A DNA stretch of 64,000 bases, from assembly GCF_042434095.1 (NCBI RefSeq), contig NZ_JBHLUE010000032.1, positions 62,001 to 126,000 of the forward strand, read 5' to 3'. Both the position numbers and the translations under genes were made by a program. Below, piece by piece: positions 19,001 to 25,984 of the stretch. The notes under the pieces were generated by a model that was not told the origin of the DNA, did no database searches, and was given only the letters and a program-made list of their open reading frames with translations. Numbering within the stretch: position 1 is the first letter of the stretch; every line of letters starts with the position of its first letter. This DNA comes from KBS50 sp042434095 (GTDB taxonomy: Bacteria > Actinomycetota > Actinomycetes > Mycobacteriales > Micromonosporaceae).

Positions 19001-19701
19001 TCCCGGCCCACGAACGGCGCCTCGTCGCCGAGGCCGGACCGGGTGCCGGGCGCGTCCAGCAGGCCCAGCAGCTCGTACGCCTCGACCGGCGCGCGCTTGC
19101 CTTTCAGGCGCAGCGGGCGCAGCTTCCGCCAGGAGGCGACGTGCCGGGTGGCCGTCGAGGTGGTGGCGCCGGCGTACACGGCCCCGATGGCCGCCGCGTC
19201 GGCGAGCCGGGCGGCCGTGTTCACGGTGTCGCCGATGACGGTGTATTCCAGCGCGGCCTGCATCCCGGCGACGACCGGGCCGGTGTTCAACCCGACCCGG
19301 AGCCCGAGCGGCGCGCCGCCGCCCTGCTCGTCGTCCAGCACCCGGCGGACCGCACGCTGCATCGAGAGCGCGGCCCGGATGGCGCGCTCCGCGTCGTCCT
19401 CGTGCGCGACCGGGGCGCCGAATACCGCCATGATCCCGTCGCCGGTCAGCTTGTCGACGTGGCCACCGAAGGTCTTGACCGCGCCGGCGAGCGCCGCGAG
19501 CACCCGGTCGGTGACCGCGCCGACCCGCTCCGGGTCGAGGTCCTCCGACCAGGAGGTGAAATCGGACAGGTCGCCGAACAGGACCGTAACCACCCGCCGC
19601 TCGGTCGCCGGCAGGGTGGCCGCGGCCGGTAGCGCCGCGCCGCAGTTGTGGCAGAACCGCGCGCCGGGCACGGCGACGGTTCCACACACCGGGCAGGTCA
19701 C
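16054..19701 (-). CDS. Zinc-ribbon, class III adenylyl cyclase, AAA ATPase and TPR regulator
   Basis: 1215 residues from the GTG at 19701, chosen because it overlaps the upstream stop (GTGA) and starts right at the zinc ribbon CPVCG-x12-FCHNCG. The cyclase domain (about 30-205) keeps metal Asp residues (FGDLSDF; GDGIMAVFG), the adenine-selecting Lys (DKLTGDG), the second selecting Asp (IGDTVN) and the transition-state Asn/Arg (NTAARL), so it should make cAMP. An AAA/NACHT-like ATPase follows (Walker A AEAGIGKTRFAAE; Walker B VIIVDDLHD), then about 600 residues of TPR-like helices. A stimulus is probably sensed by the TPR/ATPase part and passed to the cyclase. No DNA-binding domain is seen. 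Confidence 0.88.
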   Translation of the reverse strand: MTCPVCGTVAVPGARFCHNCGAALPAAATLPATERRVVTVLFGDLSDFTSWSEDLDPERVGAVTDRVLAALAGAVKTFGGHVDKLTGDGIMAVFGAPVAHEDDAERAIRAALSMQRAVRRVLDDEQGGGAPLGLRVGLNTGPVVAGMQAALEYTVIGDTVNTAARLADAAAIGAVYAGATTSTATRHVASWRKLRPLRLKGKRAPVEAYELLGLLDAPGTRSGLGDEAPFVGRETELGRIAGRLAEVIDRGQPRVLLMTAEAGIGKTRFAAEVERLAAGYDVGPGRFAAHTGARVLSVRCAAFGERRKLAPLADLVRAVVGLPGDPASAATRPVVEERLRRLGQRLARFRPDPPPVTVDLLLTLLGYADPAPARAVSAEAGEWSARGPAPDAEAIPGAVAELLNAMAAESPLVIIVDDLHDATPETLDALGAMLSRLAGSVLVLLLGRPELVRTAGAFTRVADAEVYPLPLLRGANAARLLTSYLGGGRLPQADADRLLATAQGNPYYLAELVTLLIERGALTTVRGRDAAAGPANWRLAPGSLGSRLLSRDLAAVLAARIDALPNEARAVLRDAAVVGDTVPAGTLETLRERRTGASGRPAAVAAIEFERAVEELLQRRMLHRNRDGYLFATPLLREAVYAGIGKADLAERHATLARWAASAGAAGRPGGMTEAARDAFVAEHVERAAALADAVSLRSDALARDVLPLGVAALTRAARRALAAGEPASTVEYAERASRLSGSGLPTGDRLVHARALLQVGRAADALAFAEKISANAGDDIASRAGALLLAGQCHQVLGDHARAVANWREALAVATDADLAPQRASAMRRLGMADFVTGRLSEASSRFAGAYQVNLAAGDRRGQAWSLQNLAWVTTTRGDFAGTDAVLGRAARLFAELGDPVGRAWMRGTTAFARLLAGRLREARRLARVFLPFGERVGESWAVGTLRAVEAFAAAELGELTEADREARRAYRDFAAANDDWGRGFALVVRGVVARGLGEPDHAYDLLTDALEYGDRTSHPLLTGMAGTMRGFVALDAGDPVAAERDARSVLAAVEPHNPLAPAQVGPRVLLALARLAEGEAEVAVRLLEPIAAATGTPSLLFSRRQVLARYAGALRGTGRIDEAVEWARRAGEAPAEDVRSHVIAAEALAEALAAAGCRDEALAAADEAVRLAYATQQTSERAGADALRAQLGFPLDDAAMLSAGDPLPSASID

Positions 19702-20525
19702 GCTGAGTCCAACCCGCCGGAGGGGCGTCCGGATTCCCGGTCGAGGTAGTCGAGTTGGGCCCGCACGGACCAGCCGGCCGCCCACCAGAGCGAGCGGTCG
19801 ACATCGGCGTAGACGGCGGCCACTACCTCGTCGGGGGTGCGGGCCCCGGCGGCCACGGCCTGCCGGACCTGGTCGAGCCGGGCCCGCCGGTGCGCCAGGT
19901 AGAACCGGGCCGCCGCGGCGCAGTCGGCCAGCGCCGGGCCGTGACCCGGCAGCACCGGAATCCCCGGGTACGCCGCGAGCAGCTCGAGGCTGCCCAGGTA
20001 GTCGCCGAGATCGCCGTCCGGATGGGCCACCACGGTGGTGCCGCGGCCGAGGATCGTGTCCCCGCTCAGCAGCGCCCGCTGACCGGCGCCGGTCACCAGG
20101 AAGCAGACCGAGTCGGCGGTGTGGCCCGGCGTGCTCAGCAGCTCGATCTTTAGGCCCGGCACGTCGACGCGCGCTCCGGGCGCGCTCAACGGCGCCCCGC
20201 CGGCGGTGTGCGCGGGGTCGCCGGCCAGCACCGGGACGCCCCCGAGCAGCTCCCGCAGCCGGGGTGCGCCCTCGGTGTGATCCGGGTGCCCATGGGTGAT
20301 CAGCACGAGCCGGACCGGACCGGCCGCCGCGATGGCCGCGAGGTGACCGTCGTCGAGCGGGCCGGGATCCACCACCACGGCCGGCTCCCCGGGCGCCGCC
20401 CGGAGCACCCAGGTGTTGGTGCCGTCCAGCGTCATCGGGCCGGGATTGGGCGCGCGCAGCAGCGTCGCCCAGCTCGGCAGCTCGCCGGCCAGCGCCGCCG
20501 CCGGCGCGGTCACGTGCCCGGTCAT
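19698..20525 (-). CDS. MBL-fold metallohydrolase (Rv3677c/LACTB2-like)
   Basis: 275 residues from the ATG at 20525; upstream in-frame codons give only low-complexity sequence. The zinc motif THGHPDHTEG (HxHxDH), the later STPGHTADSV, LSGDTILGRG and LPGHGPAL are complete. The C-terminal helical part (YLAHRRARLDQV) is LACTB2-like. These enzymes hydrolyse phosphodiester or thioester substrates, RNA in the human case; the bacterial substrate is unknown. It is probably cotranscribed with the cyclase gene that overlaps its stop. In M. tuberculosis the homologue Rv3677c is next to the cAMP receptor gene Rv3676 and to Rv3678c (RidA). Confidence 0.85.
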   Translation of the reverse strand: MTGHVTAPAAALAGELPSWATLLRAPNPGPMTLDGTNTWVLRAAPGEPAVVVDPGPLDDGHLAAIAAAGPVRLVLITHGHPDHTEGAPRLRELLGGVPVLAGDPAHTAGGAPLSAPGARVDVPGLKIELLSTPGHTADSVCFLVTGAGQRALLSGDTILGRGTTVVAHPDGDLGDYLGSLELLAAYPGIPVLPGHGPALADCAAAARFYLAHRRARLDQVRQAVAAGARTPDEVVAAVYADVDRSLWWAAGWSVRAQLDYLDRESGRPSGGLDSA

Positions 20526-20607
20526 GGCTGCGATGGTACGACGCACGGCTGACGGGCCCGGGCGGGCCCGGGCCTCGTCCCGGCCACCGGACCCCGACTC
20601 AGCCGCC

Positions 20608-20647
20608 AACCAGCAGGCTCAGACGCGAACCAGCAGGCTCAGACCGC
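20608..20647. repeat. 20-bp direct duplication
   Basis: AACCAGCAGGCTCAGACGCG at 20608-20627 is followed by a near copy (AACCAGCAGGCTCAGACCGC) at 20628-20647, in the gap between the RidA stop and the MBL start. It is a minor tandem duplication and no function is evident. Confidence 0.6.
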
Positions 20648-20667
20648 AATCCGGACTGTGCTCGCGC

Positions 20668-21171
20668 TCAGTTGACTTCCACGATGAGTTCGACCTCGAC
20701 CGGCGTGTTGAGCGGCAGCTCGGACACGCCCACGGCGCTCCGGGCGTGCCGACCGGCCTCGCCGAACACCTCGCCGAACAGCTCCGAGGCGCCGTTGATC
20801 ACGGCCGGCTGATCGGTGTAGCCGGGCGCGGAGGCCACGAAGCCGACCACCTTGACCACCTTGACCACCCGATCGAGCCCCACCAGGGCGTCGACCGCGG
20901 CCAGCCCGTTCAGCGCGCACCGCCGGGCCAGCTCCTTGGCCTGCTCGGTGCCGACCTCGGCGCCCACCTTGCCGGTCGCCGCCAGCTTCCCGTCGACCAT
21001 CGGGAGCTGCCCGGAGACGTACACGTGCCGGCCCGACTGCACGGCCGGCACGTAGGCGGCCAGCGGCGGGACCACCCGCGGAAGGTCGAGGCCCAGCTCC
21101 GCCAGCCGGGCCCGCGGATCCGGCCGCTCGCTGTGCTCGCCGCCGGCCGGTCCCGCGCTGCGCTCGCTCAT
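20668..21171 (-). CDS. RidA/YjgF-family protein (Rv3678c-like)
   Basis: 167 residues. The family core is visible: YVSGQLPMVDGKL, ALNGLAAVDALVGLDRVVKVV, GFVASAPGY and the C-terminal PLNTPVEVELIVEV. RidA proteins deaminate reactive enamine/imine intermediates. This divergent actinobacterial subgroup lacks the classical Arg-containing signature in the usual form, so its activity is uncertain. The start overlaps the stop of the DUF4177 gene (ATGA), so the two are translated together. The pair next to MBL and ArsA-like genes is conserved in mycobacteria. Confidence 0.85.
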   Translation of the reverse strand: MSERSAGPAGGEHSERPDPRARLAELGLDLPRVVPPLAAYVPAVQSGRHVYVSGQLPMVDGKLAATGKVGAEVGTEQAKELARRCALNGLAAVDALVGLDRVVKVVKVVGFVASAPGYTDQPAVINGASELFGEVFGEAGRHARSAVGVSELPLNTPVEVELIVEVN

Positions 21172-21323
21172 GCCTTGGGTCGCTTCAGGTAGGCCACCAG
21201 CTGGTCGGGGTTCGGACCGGGCACCACGGAAACCAGTTCCCAGCCGTCCTCACCCCAGTTGTCGAGGATCTGCTTGGTCGCGTGGACCAGCAGCGGGACG
21301 GTGGAGTACTCCCACTTCTGCAT
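21168..21323 (-). CDS. Small DUF4177 protein (Rv3678A-like)
   Basis: A 51-residue protein starting MQKWEYSTVPLLVHATKQ and ending QLVAYLKRPKA. It contains WEYSTVPLL and GEDGWELVSVVPG, typical of DUF4177, a small predicted beta-rich protein of unknown function. Its TGA overlaps the ATG of the RidA gene. The same small gene sits beside RidA in mycobacteria, which supports it as real despite its size. A GAGGCG sequence lies just before the start. Confidence 0.88.
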   Translation of the reverse strand: MQKWEYSTVPLLVHATKQILDNWGEDGWELVSVVPGPNPDQLVAYLKRPKA

Positions 21324-21370
21324 CGCCTCACCCTAGTGGAGCCGGGCGCGTGCCGGCGGCGCGGCCGTGG

Positions 21371-21859
21371 TCAGCGCCGCACGCCCGGCTCGGCCCGCCC
21401 GCACTCGCCCGGGTGGGCGAACGGTCGCGAGCAGCGGGAGCGGTCCGGCAGCGGCAGGTCGCAGAAGACCCGCCGCCGGTTGTTCTGGTCGTCGACGCCG
21501 GAGACCGTGGTCTCCCCGGGGTCCACCTCCGGCAGCGCGGACAGCACGGCCGCGACCGCGTACGCGAGGTGCACGGCCGAGTCCACCGTGCCGACCCGGA
21601 CGGCCAGGTGGATCACGTACCCGGGCTCCTCCTCGGCGTCGGTGGCGCCGGACCGCCGGGCGGCCCGGCCGGCGTCGCGGCGCGGCGCGGTGATCGGCTC
21701 GCCCACCCGCAGGTATCGCCGCTCGTTGCGGCTCGGGATCCGACCGGCGCCCTCGGTCTCGGCCGGTTTGTGCGCGGCTCCGTTCGCGGCGCCGTGCGTC
21801 GAGCGCCGTCCCCGAGCCGGGAAGTGCGGCCGCCCGGAGTTGTCGAACTCGTCCCGCAT
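21371..21859 (-). CDS. Conserved-looking hypothetical protein with Cys/His-rich end
   Basis: 162 residues from the ATG at 21859, with GGAGGCGACC just before it; in-frame codons further upstream lack a ribosome site. The N-terminal third is polar and basic. The middle (YVIHLAVRVGTVDSAVHLAYAVAAVLSALPEVDPG) looks like a folded alpha/beta part. The end has three Cys and one His (CDLPLPDRSRCSRPFAHPGEC), a possible metal site. I do not recognise the family. It precedes the DUF4177/RidA pair on the same strand, 47 bp away, and may be part of that transcript. Confidence 0.65.
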   Translation of the reverse strand: MRDEFDNSGRPHFPARGRRSTHGAANGAAHKPAETEGAGRIPSRNERRYLRVGEPITAPRRDAGRAARRSGATDAEEEPGYVIHLAVRVGTVDSAVHLAYAVAAVLSALPEVDPGETTVSGVDDQNNRRRVFCDLPLPDRSRCSRPFAHPGECGRAEPGVRR

Positions 21860-22147
21860 GGTCGCCTCCGGCGTCCTGATCCGTCGATCCTCCGCCCCGG
21901 ACGACTCGCGGACCCGCCCGGAGTGGAACAGGCCGACTGTAGGCACCCGGTCGATCGATGACAACAGGGCGCGCTCGACCCATGACTGCGTGTCACGACC
22001 ATTCTCATTTCATCCGCGCCGCGCCGAGGCGGCGGCCGGGCGGGCGACTACGCTCAGCGGAACGCGGATAACCGTTCGCGATTCTCGATCAACGCGCGGT
22101 CCCCGGCGGGGGATCCGGAGACCGGGCAAGGCCCTACGGGGAGAACG

Positions 22148-23044
22148 ATGACTGAACCGCGCGGCATGGGCGGAGCGGCCCCCGACGAGCACGGCCCGGC
22201 AACCCCGGGCGACCGGGCCGCGGGGGGCGGCGGGGCGCCGGCGACGGGCGCCGCCCCGGCCGATCCGGCAACCGCACCCGACCGGGACGATCGTGGCACG
22301 GTGGAGTTCGGGGAGCGCGGCTTCCCCACCCCGCCGGGCTATCCGCCGTACGGGGCTCCACCGCCGTACGCGCCACCGCCGCATCCCGGCGAGCAGCCGT
22401 ACCCGGACCCGCCCCCCGGCGCGACCGGCAACGGGCCGCCGACGTCGCCGCCGGCGGGTCCCGGGGCGGCCGGCGGGGAGGGCGGCGCCGATCTGCCCGG
22501 CGAGGGTGGCACGGTCGAGTTCGGCCAGGCCGGCTTCCCGAACCCGCCCGGTTACCCGCCGGCCGAGCCGGCCCCGGCCACCCCGCCGACCCAGCCGGGC
22601 CGGCGGCGGCGACGGCCCTGGGTCATCGCCTCGATCGTCCTGGGCATCGTCCTGCTGCTGTGCGGCGGTGGCGGGGTGACGGCGTTCCTGCTGCTGCGGG
22701 GCGGCGGCGGCGAGGGCGCGCCGGATCCGGCGGCCGCGGCGGACAGCTTCCTGCGGGCGGTCTACCTGGATCGGAACGCGGACGAGGCCGCCACCCTGGT
22801 CTGCCCGGCAGCCCGGGACAAGGCCAAGATCAGCAAGAAGGTGCAGGAGGTCGAGGGCTACGGCAAGACGTACCCCAACCCGCGGTTCCGGTGGACGCCC
22901 CCGACCGTCACCGACCAGAACCCCCAGCGGGCCGTGGTGACCACCAAGCTGACCATGATCACGGCGGACGAGCGGTTCGCTGAGGAGCAGCTCACGCTCA
23001 CCGTGGTGGACCAGACCGGCTGGTGGGTCTGCGAGGTGGGCTGA
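22148..23044 (+). CDS. Single-pass membrane protein with Pro-rich cytoplasmic part
   Basis: 298 residues with GGGGAG upstream of the ATG. Residues 1-155 are Pro/Gly/Ala-rich and carry a duplicated motif (GTVEFGERGFPTPPGYPP and GTVEFGQAGFPNPPGYPP). One membrane segment follows (WVIASIVLGIVLLLCGGGG), then an extracellular domain of about 110 residues (DSFLRAVYLDRNADEAATLVC to QTGWWVCEVG) resembling DUF4878/NTF2-like lipoprotein domains. The Pro-rich repeats may be docking sites inside the cell. It lies just upstream of the ArsA-like pair. The function is unknown. Confidence 0.75.
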   Translation: MTEPRGMGGAAPDEHGPATPGDRAAGGGGAPATGAAPADPATAPDRDDRGTVEFGERGFPTPPGYPPYGAPPPYAPPPHPGEQPYPDPPPGATGNGPPTSPPAGPGAAGGEGGADLPGEGGTVEFGQAGFPNPPGYPPAEPAPATPPTQPGRRRRRPWVIASIVLGIVLLLCGGGGVTAFLLLRGGGGEGAPDPAAAADSFLRAVYLDRNADEAATLVCPAARDKAKISKKVQEVEGYGKTYPNPRFRWTPPTVTDQNPQRAVVTTKLTMITADERFAEEQLTLTVVDQTGWWVCEVG

Positions 23045-23090
23045 CCGGCCGCCGGGCCGGGAGCCGGTTCCGCTGGTTACGCTCGCAGGC

Positions 23091-24074
23091 GTGGGAGCTG
23101 GAACCGAACCGGCCGCGCCGGCCGCCGAGTCCTGGCCGGCCCGGCTGCACGTGGTGACCGGAAAGGGCGGCACGGGAAAGACGAGCGTCGCCGCCGCGCT
23201 GGCGCTCGCGCTCGCCGCCGGGGGCCGCCGGACCCTGCTGGTCGAGGTGGAGGGCCGGCAGGGAATCGCCGGCCTGTTCGGCACGGGCCCGCTGCCGTAC
23301 GAGGAACGCCGGATCGCCTCGGTGGCGGGCGGCGGCGAGGTCCGGGCCCTGGCGGTGGACCCCGAGGAGGCCCTCCTCGAATACCTCGACATGTTCTACC
23401 GGCTGGGCGCGGCCGGCAAGGCGCTGCGCAAGTTCGGCGCCATCGACTTCGCCACCACCATCGCGCCGGGCCTGCGGGACATCCTGCTCACCGGCAAGGT
23501 CAAGGAGGCCACCACCCGGACGGCCGGCAACCGCCGGGCGTACGACGCCGTGGTGCTCGACGCGCCGCCCACCGGCCGCATCGGGCGGTTCCTGAACGTG
23601 ACGGCCGAGGCCGCCCGGCTGGCGAAGGTCGGGCCGATCAAGACCCAGAGCGAGGGCGTGGCCGCGCTGCTCCGCTCGCCCATCACGGCCGTGCACGTGG
23701 TGACGCTGCTCGAGGAGATGCCGGTCCAGGAGACGATCGACGCCATCGGTGAGCTGGACGGGTTGGGCATCCCGGTCGGCCGGGTGATCGTGAACGCGGC
23801 CCGGACACCGCTGGAAGCCGGCACGGCCGGGCGGGTGAGCCAGGCCGAGCTGCGCCGGGGCCTGGCGGCGGCGGGCCTGCCGGCCGAGCGGACCGTGGTG
23901 GCCGGCCTGTACGCCGAGGCCCGGGACCATCTCGTCCGCCGATCCCTGGAGGCGTCGCTGCGGGCCGACCTGGTCGAGCTGGGGCGGCCGTTGCTGGAGT
24001 TGCCGGTGGTGCCGGACGGGATCGACCGGGCCGGCCTGGACGTGCTGGCCGCGACCCTGGCCGGGGCGGCCTGA
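23091..24074 (+). CDS. ArsA/GET3-like ATPase, first paralogue (Rv3679-like)
   Basis: 327 residues from a GTG; TACGCT lies 7 nt upstream (23078-23083), so the transcript is probably leaderless. It has the deviant Walker A of the SIMIBI class (VVTGKGGTGKTSVAAALA) and a switch region VVLDAPPTGRIGRF. There are no Cys residues for arsenite binding. In M. tuberculosis Rv3679 and Rv3680 form a complex reported to help bacteria use glycerol in the presence of propionate; that is recalled knowledge, not visible here. The two genes probably act as a pair here too. Confidence 0.88.
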   Translation: MGAGTEPAAPAAESWPARLHVVTGKGGTGKTSVAAALALALAAGGRRTLLVEVEGRQGIAGLFGTGPLPYEERRIASVAGGGEVRALAVDPEEALLEYLDMFYRLGAAGKALRKFGAIDFATTIAPGLRDILLTGKVKEATTRTAGNRRAYDAVVLDAPPTGRIGRFLNVTAEAARLAKVGPIKTQSEGVAALLRSPITAVHVVTLLEEMPVQETIDAIGELDGLGIPVGRVIVNAARTPLEAGTAGRVSQAELRRGLAAAGLPAERTVVAGLYAEARDHLVRRSLEASLRADLVELGRPLLELPVVPDGIDRAGLDVLAATLAGAA

Positions 24075-24154
24075 TCGGCGGACCAGCTGTCCAGAAGGCC
24101 ACAGCTGCGGCCCGCACCGGGCGGACCGGCCGCTGCTCCCGATACGCTCGAATC

Positions 24155-25300
24155 GTGTCCGACGCTGAAGTCACGCCGCCGCTGGATGTCGACGGGATCC
24201 TCGCCGACCCCGGCATCCGGATCGTGGTGTGCTGCGGGTCGGGTGGGGTGGGCAAGACGACCACGGCCGCCGCGCTGGCGCTGCGGGCCGCCGAGCACCA
24301 CGGCCGGCGTACGGTCGTGCTCACCATCGACCCGGCCCGCCGGCTCGCCCAGTCGCTCGGCCTGACGGAGCTGGACAACACCCCGCGCCAGGTGAAGGGC
24401 ATCGAGGCCGAGGCCGGCGGCGAGCTGCACGCCATGATGCTCGACATGAAGCGCACCTTCGACGACGTGGTGTCGCAGCACACCGACCCGGCGAAGGCCG
24501 CGGAGATCTTCGCGAACCCCTTCTACCAGGCGATGAGTTCCACCTTCGCCGGGACGCAGGAATACATGGCCATGGAGAAGCTGGGCCAGCTGCACGCCCG
24601 CGGCGAGTGGGACCTGATCGTGGTGGACACCCCGCCGTCGCGGTCGGCGCTCGACTTCCTGGACGCTCCGGCGCGGCTCTCCCGGTTCCTCGACGGCCGG
24701 ATGCTACGGCTGCTGATGGCGCCGGCCCGCAGCGGCGGCCGGAGCATGTTCAACCTGGTCACGGCCTCGTTCGGGATGTTCTCGAAGGTGGTGCAGAAGG
24801 TGCTCGGCGCCCAGCTGCTCACCGATCTGTCCGGCTTCGTGGCGGCGCTGGACTCGATGTTCGGCGGCTTCCGGCAGCGCGCCGAGCAGACGTACCGGAT
24901 CCTGCAGGACCGGGAGACGGCGTTCCTGCTGGTCGCGGCGCCGGAGCCGGACGCGGTCCGGGAGGCCGCCTACTTCGCGGGCCGGCTGGGCGCGGAGCGG
25001 ATGCCGCTGGCCGGTCTGGTCCTCAACCGGGTGCACCGGCCGGCCACGCCGGCCCCGACCGCGGACGACAGCCTGGCCGCGGCCGAGCGGTTGGCCCGGC
25101 TCGGCGGACACGACGGGACCGTGGAGACGCTCCGGACGCACGCGGCGCTGCTCCAGCAGGCCGAGCGGGAGGGCCGGGTGGCGGCCCGGTTCACCGACGA
25201 GTTCCCGGCGGTGCCCATGGTGGCGGTGACGGCGCAGCCCGCCGACGTGCACGACGTCGACGGGCTGCGGGCGATCGGTACGGCGATCAGCCGCTCGTGA
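24155..25300 (+). CDS. ArsA/GET3-like ATPase, second paralogue (Rv3680-like)
   Basis: 381 residues from a GTG with its own TACGCT (24143-24148) 6 nt upstream. The motifs are CCGSGGVGKTTTAAALALR (Walker A with signature Lys), LTIDPARRLAQSLGL and VVDTPPSRSALDFLDAPARL. The His-rich FADHQ-like block and AMSSTFAGTQEYMAMEKL are as in Rv3680. It is longer than the first paralogue and probably forms a heteromer with it. Its stop lies inside the convergent whiB-type gene (14-bp overlap of the 3' ends). Confidence 0.88.
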   Translation: MSDAEVTPPLDVDGILADPGIRIVVCCGSGGVGKTTTAAALALRAAEHHGRRTVVLTIDPARRLAQSLGLTELDNTPRQVKGIEAEAGGELHAMMLDMKRTFDDVVSQHTDPAKAAEIFANPFYQAMSSTFAGTQEYMAMEKLGQLHARGEWDLIVVDTPPSRSALDFLDAPARLSRFLDGRMLRLLMAPARSGGRSMFNLVTASFGMFSKVVQKVLGAQLLTDLSGFVAALDSMFGGFRQRAEQTYRILQDRETAFLLVAAPEPDAVREAAYFAGRLGAERMPLAGLVLNRVHRPATPAPTADDSLAAAERLARLGGHDGTVETLRTHAALLQQAEREGRVAARFTDEFPAVPMVAVTAQPADVHDVDGLRAIGTAISRS

Positions 25301-25583
25301 CCAGGGTCTTCTCCCGGTCGCGCATGGCCGCCTCGAACATCTTGCGCCAGCTCGCCACCTGCGGGTGCCGGCGGAGCAGGGCCCGGCGTTCGCGCTCGGT
25401 CATCCCGCCCCACACGCCGAACTCGATGCGGTTGTCGAGCGCGTCGGCGAGGCACTCGTACCGCACCGGGCAGCTCCGGCAGATCCGCTTCGCGACGTTC
25501 TGCTCGGCGCCCTGCACGAACAGCGCGTCCGGATCACCGTTCTGACACGCCGCCATCGTGGGCCAATCCGGCATCATGCCCAT
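25287..25583 (-). CDS. whiB4: WhiB-family iron-sulfur protein (WhiB4-like)
   Basis: 98 residues with AGGGGGG ten nucleotides before the ATG. The four cluster-binding Cys have the WhiB spacing (C12, then ICRSC and YEC further on), followed by the turn FGVWGGMTERERR and a basic C-terminus (RRHPQVASWRKMF). WhiB4 in mycobacteria is an oxygen- and redox-sensitive regulator. The assignment to WhiB4 rests on position between Rv3680-like and PonA2-like genes as well as on sequence. It is divergent from the ponA gene across a 401-bp spacer. Confidence 0.9.
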   Translation of the reverse strand: MGMMPDWPTMAACQNGDPDALFVQGAEQNVAKRICRSCPVRYECLADALDNRIEFGVWGGMTERERRALLRRHPQVASWRKMFEAAMRDREKTLVTSG

Positions 25584-25902
25584 CTGTCTACGTCCCCCCT
25601 AAATCGTCGTCACCGACTCGTGCCGAAACCAGTCGGCAACCAACCCCCCGGTCGATGGCGGTCCGACCCCCCGGACACGCCACACAGAATGCGATTCCCC
25701 TCGCTCGCCACCATCATGCTCGGTAGTCGGATGATTACGCAACGTTGTCGGCCAAATCCATCAATACGGACACTCCAGGCATCCGTCCCGACTGTCGGCC
25801 GGCGTCTACCCGGTGAGGATCCGGGAAAACGCCGCAAAGGCCGCCGGCATGGTGGACACTCGGCTGCGGAGCACCGCGCCGCCCGTCAGGGCCCGTGCGT
25901 CT
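25584..25902. other. Intergenic region between whiB4-like and ponA-like genes
   Basis: This stretch is less GC-rich than the average here (for example ATGATTACGCAACGTTG near 25729). It must contain the whiB4-like promoter and perhaps 5' untranslated sequence for both divergent genes. I see no convincing gene. A possible small frame at 25813-26007 has no ribosome site and overlaps the ponA start. Confidence 0.6.
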
Positions 25903-25971
25903 AGCACAACGAAGCCAGCGCCGGCAGGAAATGGGGAAAGTACCGCGCGCGGGACTTCGTTGTGCTTTCCC
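25903..25971 (+). promoter_or_regulatory. Two mutually exclusive hairpins just before the ponA start
   Basis: Stem A: AGCACAACGAAG (25903-25914) with CTTCGTTGTGCT (25955-25966), 12 perfect pairs. Stem B: GGGAAAGTAC (25934-25943) with GTGCTTTCCC (25962-25971), ten pairs including one G-U. They share GTGCT, so only one can form. The GTG start is 13 nt downstream and has no clear ribosome site. This may be an RNA switch or simply a pair of operators. Confidence 0.5.
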
Positions 25972-25984
25972 GTACCCTGTCGGG

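Noticed and set aside
16006..19632. 1208-codon plus-strand frame
   Set aside because: It is antisense to the cyclase/ATPase gene, which has complete catalytic motifs.
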